Assembly (NCBI GenBank): GCA_964538025.1
Contig: CAZICZ010000005.1
Coordinates: 124,001-188,000, forward strand
From: UBA5078 sp964538025
GTDB taxonomy: Bacteria > Pseudomonadota > Gammaproteobacteria > Pseudomonadales > Pseudohongiellaceae
Direction of reading: 5' to 3'
Length of the DNA: 64,000 bases
The notes below the pieces were generated by a model that saw only the letters and a program-made list of their open reading frames with translations, had not been told where the DNA came from and did not search any database. Of this stretch, positions 53,730 to 62,646 are shown one piece after another. A program made the translations under genes and the position numbers. Each line of letters starts with the position of its first letter. Within the stretch, counting starts at the first letter, position 1.

Positions 53730-54109
53730 ACTATCTACCTTATAAAGCTAAAAACTAACTTAGCACAAAAATATGAAGCTTTTGTAAAGAACTCTCCAGG
53801 CGTAAAAATAGACACCTCAGGGATAGACTATTCAATAGGTCATGGACAGTAGTATTTCTAGAAAATAATTCAAATTGATAGACCATTTGGAAAAGTTCTT
53901 TGCGCATTTGATGCAAGAGGTATATTACAATCAGTGGCACCGAAAATATCTTCCCATTGTACGATACTTGAGCGCCAAACTGCCCAGATCTTCTTTAGGG
54001 AACACTCGAGGCACTCAGTTACTCGAGATCACCTCTCACGGGCCTAATTTGCATTTCGGGTAATGCTATCAACCAACTCCAAAAATTCTCCACTTAATTT
54101 AGTTAGAAG
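53730..54109 (+). other. AT-rich stretch without supported genes
   Basis: About 380 bases. Only short open frames of about 60 codons occur on either strand; none has a ribosome site or a recognisable protein pattern. Confidence 0.5.
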
Positions 54110-54395
54110 CTAGTAGTATCCTTTACCTACCACACTGTGCCATACACCGCCTCGCGGATTCTCAACATCGCCTTTTCTTCGCGGAATTAGGTGTACAAAC
54201 AGTTTGTCCAACAGACTCTCCAGAATTCATTCCGATATTAAATCCAGACACTTTTCCATCACTTGCTTCTATTTTCAGTTTTAGCTCTTGCAGAAGCTGG
54301 TATATTGCATTCAATTCAGGCTGGTGCAGTTCGAAATATGTCACAACATGACGCTTTGGGTTTATCAAGGTATGAAGAATTGAATCGCCACCAGT
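54110..54395 (-). pseudogene. HIT-family hydrolase remnant
   Basis: The minus strand reads HTLINPKRHVVTYFEL, then SGFNIGMNSGESVGQTV, typical of HIT (histidine triad) diadenosine/nucleotide hydrolases. The expected HxHxH triad FHCHIHLIP should follow. The frame breaks here, and the other frame continues with VHLIPRRKGDVENPRGG and ends at a stop (54110-54112). About 11 bases including the catalytic His codons are missing, so the gene is dead. Its N-terminus is cut where the IS3 remnant begins. Confidence 0.75.
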
Positions 54396-54398
54396 TCG

Positions 54399-54705
54399 CT
54401 AGACACTTTTCAGCCGTTTTTTGTACTGCAGTTCATACTCTATCGGAGACAGCTTTTCATTAGAACCGTGTCGGCGTCTGCTACTGTAAAACATCTCGAT
54501 GTAATAGAAGACATCGGCCCTGGCTTCATCACGGTTCGTATAGATTTTCCGTTTGATTCTTTCCCGTTTTAGCAGCTGGACGAAGCTTTCTGCGACGGCG
54601 TTATCATGGCAGTTTCCACGTCGGCTCATACTGCCCTGCAGTCCGTGCGTCCGTAGGAAGGAGTCTCAGTCGTGGCTGGTGTATTGGCTTCCCTGATCTG
54701 AATGC
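54399..54705 (-). pseudogene. IS3-family transposase (orfB) C-terminal remnant
   Basis: The minus strand shows HSDQGSQYTSHD, a stop codon (TGA) where the family has Trp, then SFLRTHGLQGSMSRRGNCHDNAVAESF and YIEMFYSSRRRHG..LSPIEYE. This is the end of the DDE integrase domain of IS3-type transposases (the Glu of DDE is in AESF). Upstream no transposase sequence or inverted repeat could be found. A decayed fragment next to the HIT remnant. Confidence 0.82.
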
Positions 54706-54720
54706 ATCCCCTAACAAGTC
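54399..54720 (-). mobile_element. IS3-family insertion sequence fragment
   Basis: Extent of recognisable IS3 sequence; terminal inverted repeats not identified. It truncates or abuts the HIT gene remnant. Confidence 0.6.
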
Positions 54721-54868
54721 CACCCTCACCAAATCCAGAACCATCGGCATCAAAAGACCTCTTCAGACACTCCCGACATCACCTCCTGTAGCCTTTGTTG
54801 AAAAGGCTGCTTAATATGGATTATCAAATTAAGAGCGTAGTTCTAACTCAGGAGAAAGGGACAAATAT

Positions 54869-55330
54869 ATGTCTAGCGCCCAACTGACCTCGAGCCGTTT
54901 GTTTTCTTTGATAGCCTTCATCGTGATGGGGTCGCTTGTGTCTCCCGTTTCTTCACAAGACTTATCGGTCGAGGAGCAAGTGTTTGCTCCTATGATTCCG
55001 ATATACAAGGATCCTCCCAGGTACCCAAGATCTGCTTACGAACAGAACATCGAGGGATGGGTGCACACTCAATTCGTTGTCTTGAAAGATGGCACTGTGG
55101 ATAAAAACTCGATAGTGGTTCTTGATGAGGAGCCCGCGGGCATTTTCACCCGTTCCGCAATCCTATCGGCTGAATCGCTTCGATTTAACCCGAGACTTTC
55201 CAGCGCTGGAGTGCCGGTAGACGCAGAAGGGATAACCTATCTTTTCCGATTTGTGTTCAGGCCACCGACCCGCGCTGACAGGTATTACTCGGATGCCTAT
55301 ACAGGCCGCTTACCGCCGACTGATCCCTGA
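54869..55330 (+). CDS. exported TonB-C-terminal-domain-like protein
   Basis: 153 aa. A signal peptide ends near VSS-Q (about residue 30). The rest is a TonB_C-like domain: PPRYPRSAYEQNIEGWVHTQF (core YP..A....EGWV), VVLKDGTVDKNSIVV, and SAILSAESLRFNPR. Such free domains are often linked to envelope energy coupling or are of unknown use. AGGAGAAAGGG precedes the ATG. It stands at the right end of the AT-rich island and is convergent with the cupin gene. Confidence 0.78.
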   Translation: MSSAQLTSSRLFSLIAFIVMGSLVSPVSSQDLSVEEQVFAPMIPIYKDPPRYPRSAYEQNIEGWVHTQFVVLKDGTVDKNSIVVLDEEPAGIFTRSAILSAESLRFNPRLSSAGVPVDAEGITYLFRFVFRPPTRADRYYSDAYTGRLPPTDP

Positions 55331-55394
55331 AAATTATTGTGGATGAATCCGGCGACACCCCTTCCCCAATCGCACTAAACACGCAACATGCCGC

Positions 55395-55427
55395 GATCGC
55401 GTCTGCCGGAGTCACGCAGACGCGATC
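55395..55427 (+). repeat. 12-bp perfect inverted repeat between convergent genes
   Basis: GATCGCGTCTGC (55395-55406) and GCAGACGCGATC (55416-55427) pair over a nine-base loop. It lies between the converging TonB-C and cupin genes but has no T tract on either side. It may act as a two-way terminator of unusual type or be a recombination or protein-binding site. Confidence 0.55.
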
Positions 55428-55482
55428 TGCAATGTGCTGGGGGAGCGCATCAACGGTCGGCAAGGCACATAGGCGATTCGCC

Positions 55483-56007
55483 CTAGCGCGTTGCCGCATC
55501 CCCTTCGAAGCGATAGATCACATAGGACAGCGGCCCGTCGATTTCGCTGAAGCGGTGCGGGATGCCCGCGGGAATGACGACCATGTCCCCAGGCACTATG
55601 CGCCGGGACTCGCCCCCGCGCTGCTCCGTAAAAAAGCTCGGCGTTGGCCCGAGGTTGGGCGGATCGGACACCGGCTGCAAGGATTCCATGTTCCCGCCGG
55701 TGATCAGCGTGCCCGAGCCTTCCACCATGTAATAGATTTCGGTCAGCTCCTGATGCATCAGCGCGCGAGTTTCCGCGCGGGTTCGATGAACGATACCGAT
55801 GCGGATCAATCCCCCCTTCACCGGTGTTTCATTCACTTTGGTATCCAGAATATTGCCGGCCACCGAGGCCGCCATGACGGCCTGCCAGTCGGTGGCTTTT
55901 ACAACGGAAGCAGGCGCGGGCGACGCAGATTGCGCCAGGACACTGAGATCAAACGCCAGGGCCGTCACGGCCGTGGTGAGCAGTACCGCTCGTATCGTGA
56001 AATGCAT
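55483..56007 (-). CDS. exported cupin-domain protein
   Basis: 174 aa. A signal peptide ends near VLA-Q (about 25). The cupin barrel has His in the first motif (HRTRAETRALMHQELTEIYYMVEG, core MHQELTEIYY) and the second motif region VIPAGIPHRF (His). A metal site is plausible, but the substrate is unknown. The ATG at 56007 has AGGAGA seven bases upstream; the longer frame is not supported. The gene is divergent from the 56298 gene. Confidence 0.8.
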   Translation of the reverse strand: MHFTIRAVLLTTAVTALAFDLSVLAQSASPAPASVVKATDWQAVMAASVAGNILDTKVNETPVKGGLIRIGIVHRTRAETRALMHQELTEIYYMVEGSGTLITGGNMESLQPVSDPPNLGPTPSFFTEQRGGESRRIVPGDMVVIPAGIPHRFSEIDGPLSYVIYRFEGDAATR

Positions 56008-56297
56008 GAGCAACTCTCCTGTTGGGTTGGAAGCGGGTCGCTGCATGAGGCCCACACGCGGGGAAGGGAACAAATCGAACATCCACGCGCAGAGTAGCCC
56101 TTATGGGGCGAAGTCTAAAGCCCAATTTTCAGGATTTTATGACCGCTATCAGCTGCTTATCCCCTGTCATTTGACCAAGATCAAGGGAGATTTCAGGGGT
56201 TCTGTTAGTCTGGCTCCAGGGTGCTTCGGCCCGGCGACTGTCTCGCCTGGGCATTGAAACCGAAGCGCGGACGACCCACACACAACAGAGACGACCG

Positions 56298-57452
56298 ATG
56301 ACAGTGTTCACAAAATCCCGACTGACTCGCCCCCTCACCCGGATGCTGGTGGTGGGCATCGCTGCCCTGGTGGGCGTTGCCCCTGCCCTCGCGGGCGAGA
56401 CATCGCTTTTGGCCAAACGGTATCCGGCGCTCCAGCAATTGCTGCTGGCGCACGATGTCCTGCAGGCGCGCGCCTATGAAGAAATTGTGCTGACCAACGA
56501 GTCACCCACCTCGGCCATCGGCCAGAGCATGCTGCTGGACAAACTGACCGAACTGGAAACGGCACAGACATCGCATTACCACACCGCGGGCAACCACCTG
56601 TCGCTGCTCGGGCCTCACCGCACGTTTGAAAGCCGGGTCACCCCCGGACTGCTCGGCGTGGTCTACGAAACCCACACCGCAGAAGAAGTGCAGCCCCTGC
56701 TGGCCGACATCGGAGTGCTGCCCCCCGTGGCCCTTGAGACCTTGCAACGCGGCCGCGAGTTTGTGGAGCAGCTCATCGAGATTCATCTGGACCCCGCAAT
56801 CACCGACAAGGCCTCCGCCACCGCCCAGACCGTGCAAAGCTATCTGAGCGACGACGCTCATTCAGTAGCGTCGCGCCCCAAGTCCGATGCCCTGCTGTCG
56901 GATCATCCCTATGCCTATGCCTACCCGGTGGGATTTCCCCAGTTCAGTGGCCTGACCTGGGCGTCTCAATGGTTGAAGATTGCGCTGCTGGAAATCGTGG
57001 TGACAGCGACCTCCGATGAGCAGCTGGATGCCGACATCGACAACCTGATTGCGCTCTACAACGAAAAGCTCATCCGGCAGCACAGCGGCTTTGTGGCCTT
57101 GCCCGCCGACATTCCCACCAGCCCGGTGATAGCGCCGACCTTCTACGAGCAGTACCGCGATGCCGCGTTCATTCTGGACAATCTGGAAGCCCTGAAGGTG
57201 GTCATTGGCGATGTGCTGGCCTATCCAGGCCTTGCGGATCGCGCACAGGCCATTGAAAGCGTCGTCGCGGCCTATACCGACAAGCGCGCCAATCTGGCCC
57301 CCGATGAAATGAAGTATCTGCTGTTTGTGCTGCGGGGCGGCATCTACAACGCGGGCGGCCCGGCACGCGGCGGCCTGACCTGGCCTGATCGCAACTGGTC
57401 ACGCGAGCAATCCGAGAACCCCCACATCAGCATCAGCCCACAGCCACGGTAG
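56298..57452 (+). CDS. exported protein of unknown function next to the redoxin/cytochrome gene
   Basis: 384 aa. A signal peptide ends near ALA-G (about 32). The remainder is mostly helical with no Cys and few recognisable motifs; SDHPYAYAYPVGFPQFSGLTW and a Gly-rich tail GGIYNAGGPARGG stand out. GAGA precedes the ATG. It ends 10 bp before the redoxin/cytochrome/PHM-like gene, so both are surely one transcription unit. A partner or substrate-binding role is possible. I do not recognise the family. Confidence 0.72.
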   Translation: MTVFTKSRLTRPLTRMLVVGIAALVGVAPALAGETSLLAKRYPALQQLLLAHDVLQARAYEEIVLTNESPTSAIGQSMLLDKLTELETAQTSHYHTAGNHLSLLGPHRTFESRVTPGLLGVVYETHTAEEVQPLLADIGVLPPVALETLQRGREFVEQLIEIHLDPAITDKASATAQTVQSYLSDDAHSVASRPKSDALLSDHPYAYAYPVGFPQFSGLTWASQWLKIALLEIVVTATSDEQLDADIDNLIALYNEKLIRQHSGFVALPADIPTSPVIAPTFYEQYRDAAFILDNLEALKVVIGDVLAYPGLADRAQAIESVVAAYTDKRANLAPDEMKYLLFVLRGGIYNAGGPARGGLTWPDRNWSREQSENPHISISPQPR

Positions 57453-57462
57453 GAGTCGTCCC

Positions 57463-59148
57463 ATGAGCAGGAAGCGCCTGAGCTCCCTCAGCCTGATTTT
57501 GACCAGCCTCGCGATGGCGGCCATGAGCGTGACATGCTCGGCGGCCAGTGCCGAGCGGGTGGGCGACTTTGCCCTGCTGGACGAGCACGGCGGATTCCAT
57601 CAGCTTAGCCGCTATCAGCACCGGGACGCGGTGGTGCTTCTGGCCTATGACAGCGCCTGCCCTGCCGCGACGGAGGCGGCGAAGCAACTCGCGGGCTTAC
57701 AGCCCGGCTATGACGAGCGCATTCAGTTTCTGGCGCTGGACATCAACGGCATGGACCGCGCCACAGAACAGTCCTGGCAGCTTCCCTTTCCGGTCCTCGC
57801 GGATGAGCTCAAGCTCGTCGCCGAGAGTCTGAACATCCAGCAGGCGGGCGAGGTACTGGTGTTCAATCCGCAGCGGCTGTCCCTGAGCTACCGGGGAGGT
57901 GTCGGCGCTGCCCTGCAGGCGAGCCTCGACGGCAAGCGGGGCAATGCCTCCGCAGAAGGGGGTGACGGCGCCTTTACCGGTTGCCCGATTGCCTATACCA
58001 AGGCGAACGAGAAGGTGCCGGACTACTCCACGGAAGTGGCGCCCATCATCGTGAAGCATTGCAGCATCTGCCATCGCGAGGACGGCGCGGGCCCCTTCGC
58101 CTTCACGGGGCATTACTCGCTCGTCGGGTGGTCGGCCATGGTCAAGGAAGTGATCATGAACAAGCGCATGCCGCCCATGCAGGTCGACACTGCCTATGAC
58201 ACCACGCGCAACGCACATGAGCTCTCGGCTCAGGACCGCCAAACGCTCTTCCACTGGATGCAGGCGGGCGCTCCGCGTGGCGATGGTGCCATTGACCCGC
58301 TGGCCGAAGTGCCGCTCGAAAAGCCTTTCCACTGGCAATTGGGAACGCCGGACTTTGTCATCGACACGCCGAAAAACGTGATCCCTGCCGTGGGCATTCT
58401 GGACTACATGTACACGGAACTGACGCTTCCTTTTACCGAAGACAAATGGGTTCGCGCGTTTCAGTTTGATCCGGGGGAAGAGCGCGTTATCCACAACCTG
58501 TCGGCATTTATCGTTCCCGCTGACAGCGACTTCTGGGGCGAAGAGCGGCAGGCTACCAGCACTGAGCGACGCTTCCTCGGCAGTTTCGTCCCGGGCGAGA
58601 ATCCCGCCACGGTCTTCCCCGACGACATGGGCGTACTGATTCCGGCCGGGCACAAACTGGCGCTTCAGTTTCACTACTATTCCCACGGCCGCGTCCTGGA
58701 GGACGTCACGACGATTGGTCTGTATTTCCACGATGCTCCGCCCTCCCGTGAAATCGTGACGCGTCCCGTGTCCACGCACTTCACGCTGGTGCCGAACGAT
58801 CCCGAGCAGCCCTTTCAGGCGGAGTATGCCTTTACGGAAAAAGCCACGCTGTTGGCGGTGCGCCCGCGCATGAACCAGCGGGGCAAGCGCATGCAGTTTG
58901 ACCTGAGCCAGGCAGGCAAGGCAGAAACACTTGTCAGCGTGCCGGCCTACAATTACGGGTGGCAACCGCAGTACTGGCTGCAATCGCCGCGGGCAGTGGA
59001 ACCGGGGACGGTTGTGACCGTTACAGGCGCCTTCGACAATTCCCTTTCCAACCCGTTCAACCCCAACTTTCAGGAAACGGTGCAGTGGGGCTTCGACGGC
59101 GGACAGGAAATGTTTACCGGCTATCTGACTTACGCGCGCGAACGCTAG
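57463..59148 (+). CDS. exported redoxin / cytochrome c / copper-monooxygenase-like multidomain protein
   Basis: 561 aa. A signal peptide (about 1-31) is followed by a redoxin-type domain (33-165) with a single Cys (YDSACPAAT) instead of CxxC. Next is a c-type heme site CSICH (about 202-206) in a small cytochrome domain with MPPMQ. The last domain (from about 285) resembles the C-terminal half of PHM-type copper monooxygenases: RVIHNLSAF, then FHYYSH...IGLYF. The copper ligands are only partly kept (one His of the HH pair is Asn). It likely transfers electrons to an oxidase centre in the periplasm. TAGGAG lies seven bases before the ATG. Confidence 0.75.
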   Translation: MSRKRLSSLSLILTSLAMAAMSVTCSAASAERVGDFALLDEHGGFHQLSRYQHRDAVVLLAYDSACPAATEAAKQLAGLQPGYDERIQFLALDINGMDRATEQSWQLPFPVLADELKLVAESLNIQQAGEVLVFNPQRLSLSYRGGVGAALQASLDGKRGNASAEGGDGAFTGCPIAYTKANEKVPDYSTEVAPIIVKHCSICHREDGAGPFAFTGHYSLVGWSAMVKEVIMNKRMPPMQVDTAYDTTRNAHELSAQDRQTLFHWMQAGAPRGDGAIDPLAEVPLEKPFHWQLGTPDFVIDTPKNVIPAVGILDYMYTELTLPFTEDKWVRAFQFDPGEERVIHNLSAFIVPADSDFWGEERQATSTERRFLGSFVPGENPATVFPDDMGVLIPAGHKLALQFHYYSHGRVLEDVTTIGLYFHDAPPSREIVTRPVSTHFTLVPNDPEQPFQAEYAFTEKATLLAVRPRMNQRGKRMQFDLSQAGKAETLVSVPAYNYGWQPQYWLQSPRAVEPGTVVTVTGAFDNSLSNPFNPNFQETVQWGFDGGQEMFTGYLTYARER

Positions 59149-59169
59149 GCTGTTTTTCTTAGTCCCAAT

Positions 59170-59209
59170 AAAAAACCCCCTGACACCACCGCAGTGTCAG
59201 GGGGTTTTT
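59170..59209 (+). terminator. strong bidirectional intrinsic terminator
   Basis: Stem of 11 bp, CCCCCTGACAC (59176-59186) with GTGTCAGGGGG (59194-59204), flanked by A6 before and T5 after, so it works on both strands. It serves the cytochrome-containing gene and the convergent GMC gene. Confidence 0.92.
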
Positions 59210-59222
59210 CATTTCACAACCC

Positions 59223-60929
59223 TTAGCGGGTGATCGTGTCCCAGTTTTGAACCAGATGTTCCGCGGTTCTCCAGGCAAGCGCCTGCGCTGTCAGCGTGGG
59301 GTTTCTGGCGCCACTGGTGCCCATGACAGACGCACCGAGGATGCCGAGGTTAGGCGCTTCGTGTGCAAAGCCATAGGCATTGGTGACGTTGGTCGCCGGG
59401 TCATTGCCCATGCGGGTGCCACCGTAGGCGTGCGTAGACGGGCCCATCGCGCCGCCAAGGCCGGCACGGATGATCTGCACGGCGCCCGCGGCCCGGTACC
59501 ATTCTTCCATGCGATCCTGCGTGAACTTGGCAATGCGCAGCTCGTTGTCGCGATGCTCCGCAGTAATGCGAATCACTGGGAATCCGAGCTTGTCCTTCAC
59601 CTGCGGATCCAGATCGAGCTGATTGCCGTGGTAGGGCAGCGTCGTTTTCTGGATATACGAGGTATTGGTGCGATCGGCATTCTCGCGAATGAAGGCCTTC
59701 CACTGGGAACCCCAGTTGGGCACCAGATCAAAGGTGGACATCTTGGCGGCGGAAATCGGTTTGCGATCCGTGTAGGTCCACAGATTGCCGCCACCGATGA
59801 AGTCCAGATCACCATGATCGAAATTGTCATCCGCCCACTCGTCGATGGCCACTCCCTGTGCCGGCAATCCGTACCAGTTGTTCAAGTTCTTCGGGAACAG
59901 GGCAATCACGGGTGCGCCTTGATGATGGCTCAGGTAATGCTTGCCAACCTGACCGCTGTTATTGGCGAGTCCGTTAGGGAAATGGCGCGTGCTGGAGAGC
60001 AGCAGCAAACGGCTGTTCTCGTAGGTGTGGCTTGCCAGCATCACGGCGTCCGCAGGCTGAATCAGCACCTGGTTGCCGAGAAGGTACTCCACCCCGGTGA
60101 CGCGACCCTCGGGATTGCTCAGAATCTTGAGCACCCGTGCGTGCGTGACCACTTTGAGTTTGCCCGTTTTCAGGGCCTGCGGGATGGTGGTCACAGCCGT
60201 TGAACTCTTGGCAGCCACGTGGCAGCCGCCGCGATCACAGAACCCGTGATAGAAGCAGCCGGGGCGATCACCGTAGACTTCGGAGTTGATTGCCGCCGGC
60301 CCCTGGAAGGGCGTCCAGCCCAGATTGCGGGCGGCCTCGCTCATCATCTCGGTGTATCCGGAGCTGCGCAGTCCGGGCATGGGATAGGCGCGCGAACGCG
60401 GGCCTTCAAAGGGATTGCCGTTGGGCTGAATCTTCCCCTGGATATTGCCGGCGTTGCCGGACACACCCAAGGCATATTCCACGCGGTCGTAATAGGGCTC
60501 CAGATCTTCGTAGCTCAGCGGCCAGTCTTCGACGGTGGAATCGGTAGGGATTCGGTGCGCACCATAGCGGCGGGTTGTCTCACTGACCGTTTTGAAGTCC
60601 CAGGGATTCAGGCGCCAGCTCTGCGCCCAATAGTGCAAAGAGGTGCCTCCGACCCCGTTCATCATGGGATGCCCGCCCCCCTGTACCGCCTCGAAGTTAA
60701 TGTTGGCGCGCGAGGTGGGAATCTCGTTCTTGGCTTTGGCCACCTGATGCGGCCAGTCGCGCAGATTGTTGCGCACTTCATCGGGCGCAAAATCCCGTGT
60801 GGAAAACCAGCCCCCTGCTTCAAGACCAATCACGTTCAAGTTGGCATTGACCAGCGGAAGGACCGCGACGCCACCGACGGCACCCAGTCCGATCACAACA
60901 ACATCCGTTTTAGGCAATTCAGTGGCCAT
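59223..60929 (-). CDS. GMC-family oxidoreductase, dehydrogenase large subunit
   Basis: 568 aa. FAD-binding motif GLGAVGG (about 14-20), and the C-terminal GMC signature with GGTRMGNDP and NPTLTAQALAWRTAEH (catalytic His region, STHAYGGTR). This is the large subunit of membrane-bound sugar/alcohol dehydrogenases of the gluconate 2-dehydrogenase type. The ATG at 60929 has GGAGG eight bases upstream; the longer frame covers the small subunit in another frame. It overlaps the small subunit gene by 11 bp. No separate cytochrome c subunit follows. Confidence 0.9.
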   Translation of the reverse strand: MATELPKTDVVVIGLGAVGGVAVLPLVNANLNVIGLEAGGWFSTRDFAPDEVRNNLRDWPHQVAKAKNEIPTSRANINFEAVQGGGHPMMNGVGGTSLHYWAQSWRLNPWDFKTVSETTRRYGAHRIPTDSTVEDWPLSYEDLEPYYDRVEYALGVSGNAGNIQGKIQPNGNPFEGPRSRAYPMPGLRSSGYTEMMSEAARNLGWTPFQGPAAINSEVYGDRPGCFYHGFCDRGGCHVAAKSSTAVTTIPQALKTGKLKVVTHARVLKILSNPEGRVTGVEYLLGNQVLIQPADAVMLASHTYENSRLLLLSSTRHFPNGLANNSGQVGKHYLSHHQGAPVIALFPKNLNNWYGLPAQGVAIDEWADDNFDHGDLDFIGGGNLWTYTDRKPISAAKMSTFDLVPNWGSQWKAFIRENADRTNTSYIQKTTLPYHGNQLDLDPQVKDKLGFPVIRITAEHRDNELRIAKFTQDRMEEWYRAAGAVQIIRAGLGGAMGPSTHAYGGTRMGNDPATNVTNAYGFAHEAPNLGILGASVMGTSGARNPTLTAQALAWRTAEHLVQNWDTITR

Positions 60930-61674
60930 GGGCAGCACCTCCGGCAGTAGATGACCCCGGGGTGACAGGATCCTTGGTATGCGTTGGCATGTCATAGGCG
61001 GATTGCCGGCTCGGCGCCAACGAAGAACCCTGACGGACATCGTCAGGCGTAGAGATGGCCCGCACGCCCGGATACCCCAGCAGGTCCCAGCCGATAAAGT
61101 CGCGGTTGCCGCCGTAGTACGGGTCACTGAAGGTGCCGTCGATGGTGTGGGTTCTTACCATGTTGAAGAACCCGGCGCCCAGCGCCGAGTAGCCAACGAT
61201 CGCGTTTTGCGTCATGGCCTCGAGAATGGCGTCCTGTTCGGCCTCGGTCAGCAGGTGAAAGGACTTTCCGTGTGTCTGGTTGGCATAAGTCTCCAGTGAG
61301 GCCAGCCCCACGCCATACTGTTCGCGAGAGGCCGCCATTGCTCCGGCCAGCGCGCGGTCAATGTAATGAACGGCGCGGGCTTCATGTGCCCCCGGGCCAT
61401 TTTCATCGGACGGAATGATGCGGGAAGCGAAGGCGTCGAGCGTGGCGCTTTCAAGCGCCGTGAGAGTTTCAAAGGCCTCCCGGACCGGGATGCGTTCTGC
61501 GGTGGTACTCGCCATGGCCGCGTTGCTGCCCGATTGCGCAGCAAGGGGATTGCTGCCGGTGGCGACCAGAGCGGCCCCTGAAAACGCGACTCCCTTGAGG
61601 AGATTGCGGCGTGACGACGACACCGCACCGTCAGCCCCGACCTCGTCTGCGCGGGTCTTCTTTCGATCAGTCAT
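60919..61674 (-). CDS. gluconate 2-dehydrogenase subunit 3-like, Tat-exported
   Basis: 251 aa. A twin-arginine signal SSRRNLLKG (about residues 20-28) precedes a hydrophobic stretch ending AAQS. The mature part matches the small subunit (subunit 3) that assembles with the GMC flavoprotein and carries it across the membrane. AGGAG lies eight bases before the ATG at 61674. Together with the overlapping GMC gene it forms a periplasmic dehydrogenase; the sugar or alcohol oxidised is not known. Confidence 0.85.
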   Translation of the reverse strand: MTDRKKTRADEVGADGAVSSSRRNLLKGVAFSGAALVATGSNPLAAQSGSNAAMASTTAERIPVREAFETLTALESATLDAFASRIIPSDENGPGAHEARAVHYIDRALAGAMAASREQYGVGLASLETYANQTHGKSFHLLTEAEQDAILEAMTQNAIVGYSALGAGFFNMVRTHTIDGTFSDPYYGGNRDFIGWDLLGYPGVRAISTPDDVRQGSSLAPSRQSAYDMPTHTKDPVTPGSSTAGGAAHGH

Positions 61675-62067
61675 GTTGCTTGCTCCTAGCACGCGGACGT
61701 GGCCGTTGCTTATTCTTATTGGAGGAACTTTTACGAAGCGATACCTTATCACTATCCACTTAAAAGGAAATGCCCAAATGCACGCACACGACTCGCCTCA
61801 CCCGAAACTTTTGTGAGTTGACCTCGGGAAGGCTGGAGCACTGACCAACGCTGCAGGCAGAATGCGTCCACGCGTGTTGCCCGGCTGTGAACCGGCAAGT
61901 TTACGCGGCGGTATACAGGGTTGACGGTGAGCGATATAGTGCCAACGCTTTTGCGCTGGCGCGCCGGAATTGGCGGAGAAACGCCCCGAAACCCGGTCAC
62001 CGTTCGTGCACCTTCCCAAGAAGTGCGGAAAACCAACAAGAATTATCATGCACCCCGGAGATACAAG
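61675..62067 (+). other. divergent intergenic region
   Basis: 393 bases between the Tat-exported subunit gene and the PEBP gene. A short near-perfect hairpin (GCCAACGC-TTTT-GCGCTGGC, one mismatch) is seen near 61941-61960. Promoters for both sides must lie here, but I find no convincing -35/-10 pair. Confidence 0.45.
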
Positions 62068-62646
62068 ATGAAATCGCTACGCCACACCATGACGTGCCTT
62101 GGCGCCCTGCTGGCGCTTCTGCTTGCTCTGCCTGCCATGGCGGCAGACGCCGAGATTCCCGAATCGATCCTGATCAGCAGCACTGCATTTGCTCACAACA
62201 CGGACATCCCGACCCGTTACTCTGCCTACGGTGAGGGCATCTCGCCCGCCCTGTCCTGGCGCAATCTCCCCGAAGGCACTCGCCAACTGGCGCTGATCCT
62301 AGATGATCCTGTGGTGGATACGCTGCAGCCTTTCGTGCATTGGATTGCCTATAACATTCCGGTCAGTGCGAGTGGCCTACCCGAAGGACTTTCCCCCAAT
62401 GCGATCGTGACCCATCCCGGCCTGGAGGGGATGTACAACGGCGCCAACGGACTGCGCCGCACGGGCTACTTCGGGCCGCGACCGCCGGCAGATGGCAAGG
62501 TGCACACCTACAATTTCCGCCTCTATGCGCTGGACCACGAACTGAACCTGGCCGATGGTCTGAACAAGGCTTCTCTGCTGGATGCCATGCGCGGTCACAT
62601 CCTGGCGACTGGGCTGTTGACCGGAAACTTCCAGTACAAGCCCTAG
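62068..62646 (+). CDS. exported YbhB/YbcL-family PEBP-like protein
   Basis: 192 aa. A signal peptide ends at AMA-A (about 25). It has the phosphatidylethanolamine-binding-protein fold of the bacterial Raf-kinase-inhibitor-like group: ISPALSWRNLPEGTRQLALILDDP (core SPALSW and LILDDP), FVHWIAYNIP and GYFGPRPPADGKVHTYNFRLYAL (cores GYFGPRPP and HTYNFRLYAL). These residues line the anion/phospholipid pocket. CCGGAG lies seven bases before the ATG; the longer frame is not needed. Its biological role is unknown. Confidence 0.9.
   Translation: MKSLRHTMTCLGALLALLLALPAMAADAEIPESILISSTAFAHNTDIPTRYSAYGEGISPALSWRNLPEGTRQLALILDDPVVDTLQPFVHWIAYNIPVSASGLPEGLSPNAIVTHPGLEGMYNGANGLRRTGYFGPRPPADGKVHTYNFRLYALDHELNLADGLNKASLLDAMRGHILATGLLTGNFQYKP

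Noticed and set aside
53755..54063. Two small open frames of about 61 codons on opposite strands
   Set aside because: They overlap each other, have no ribosome site and no recognisable sequence.
51141..55500. Direct repeat of the tRNA-Leu 3' end as an attachment site
   Set aside because: I searched by eye for a second GGTTCAAGTCC or CGGTACCA copy to the right and found none.
55339..56097. 252-codon frame antisense to the cupin gene
   Set aside because: The cupin reading has signal peptide, ribosome site and motifs; the antisense frame has none.
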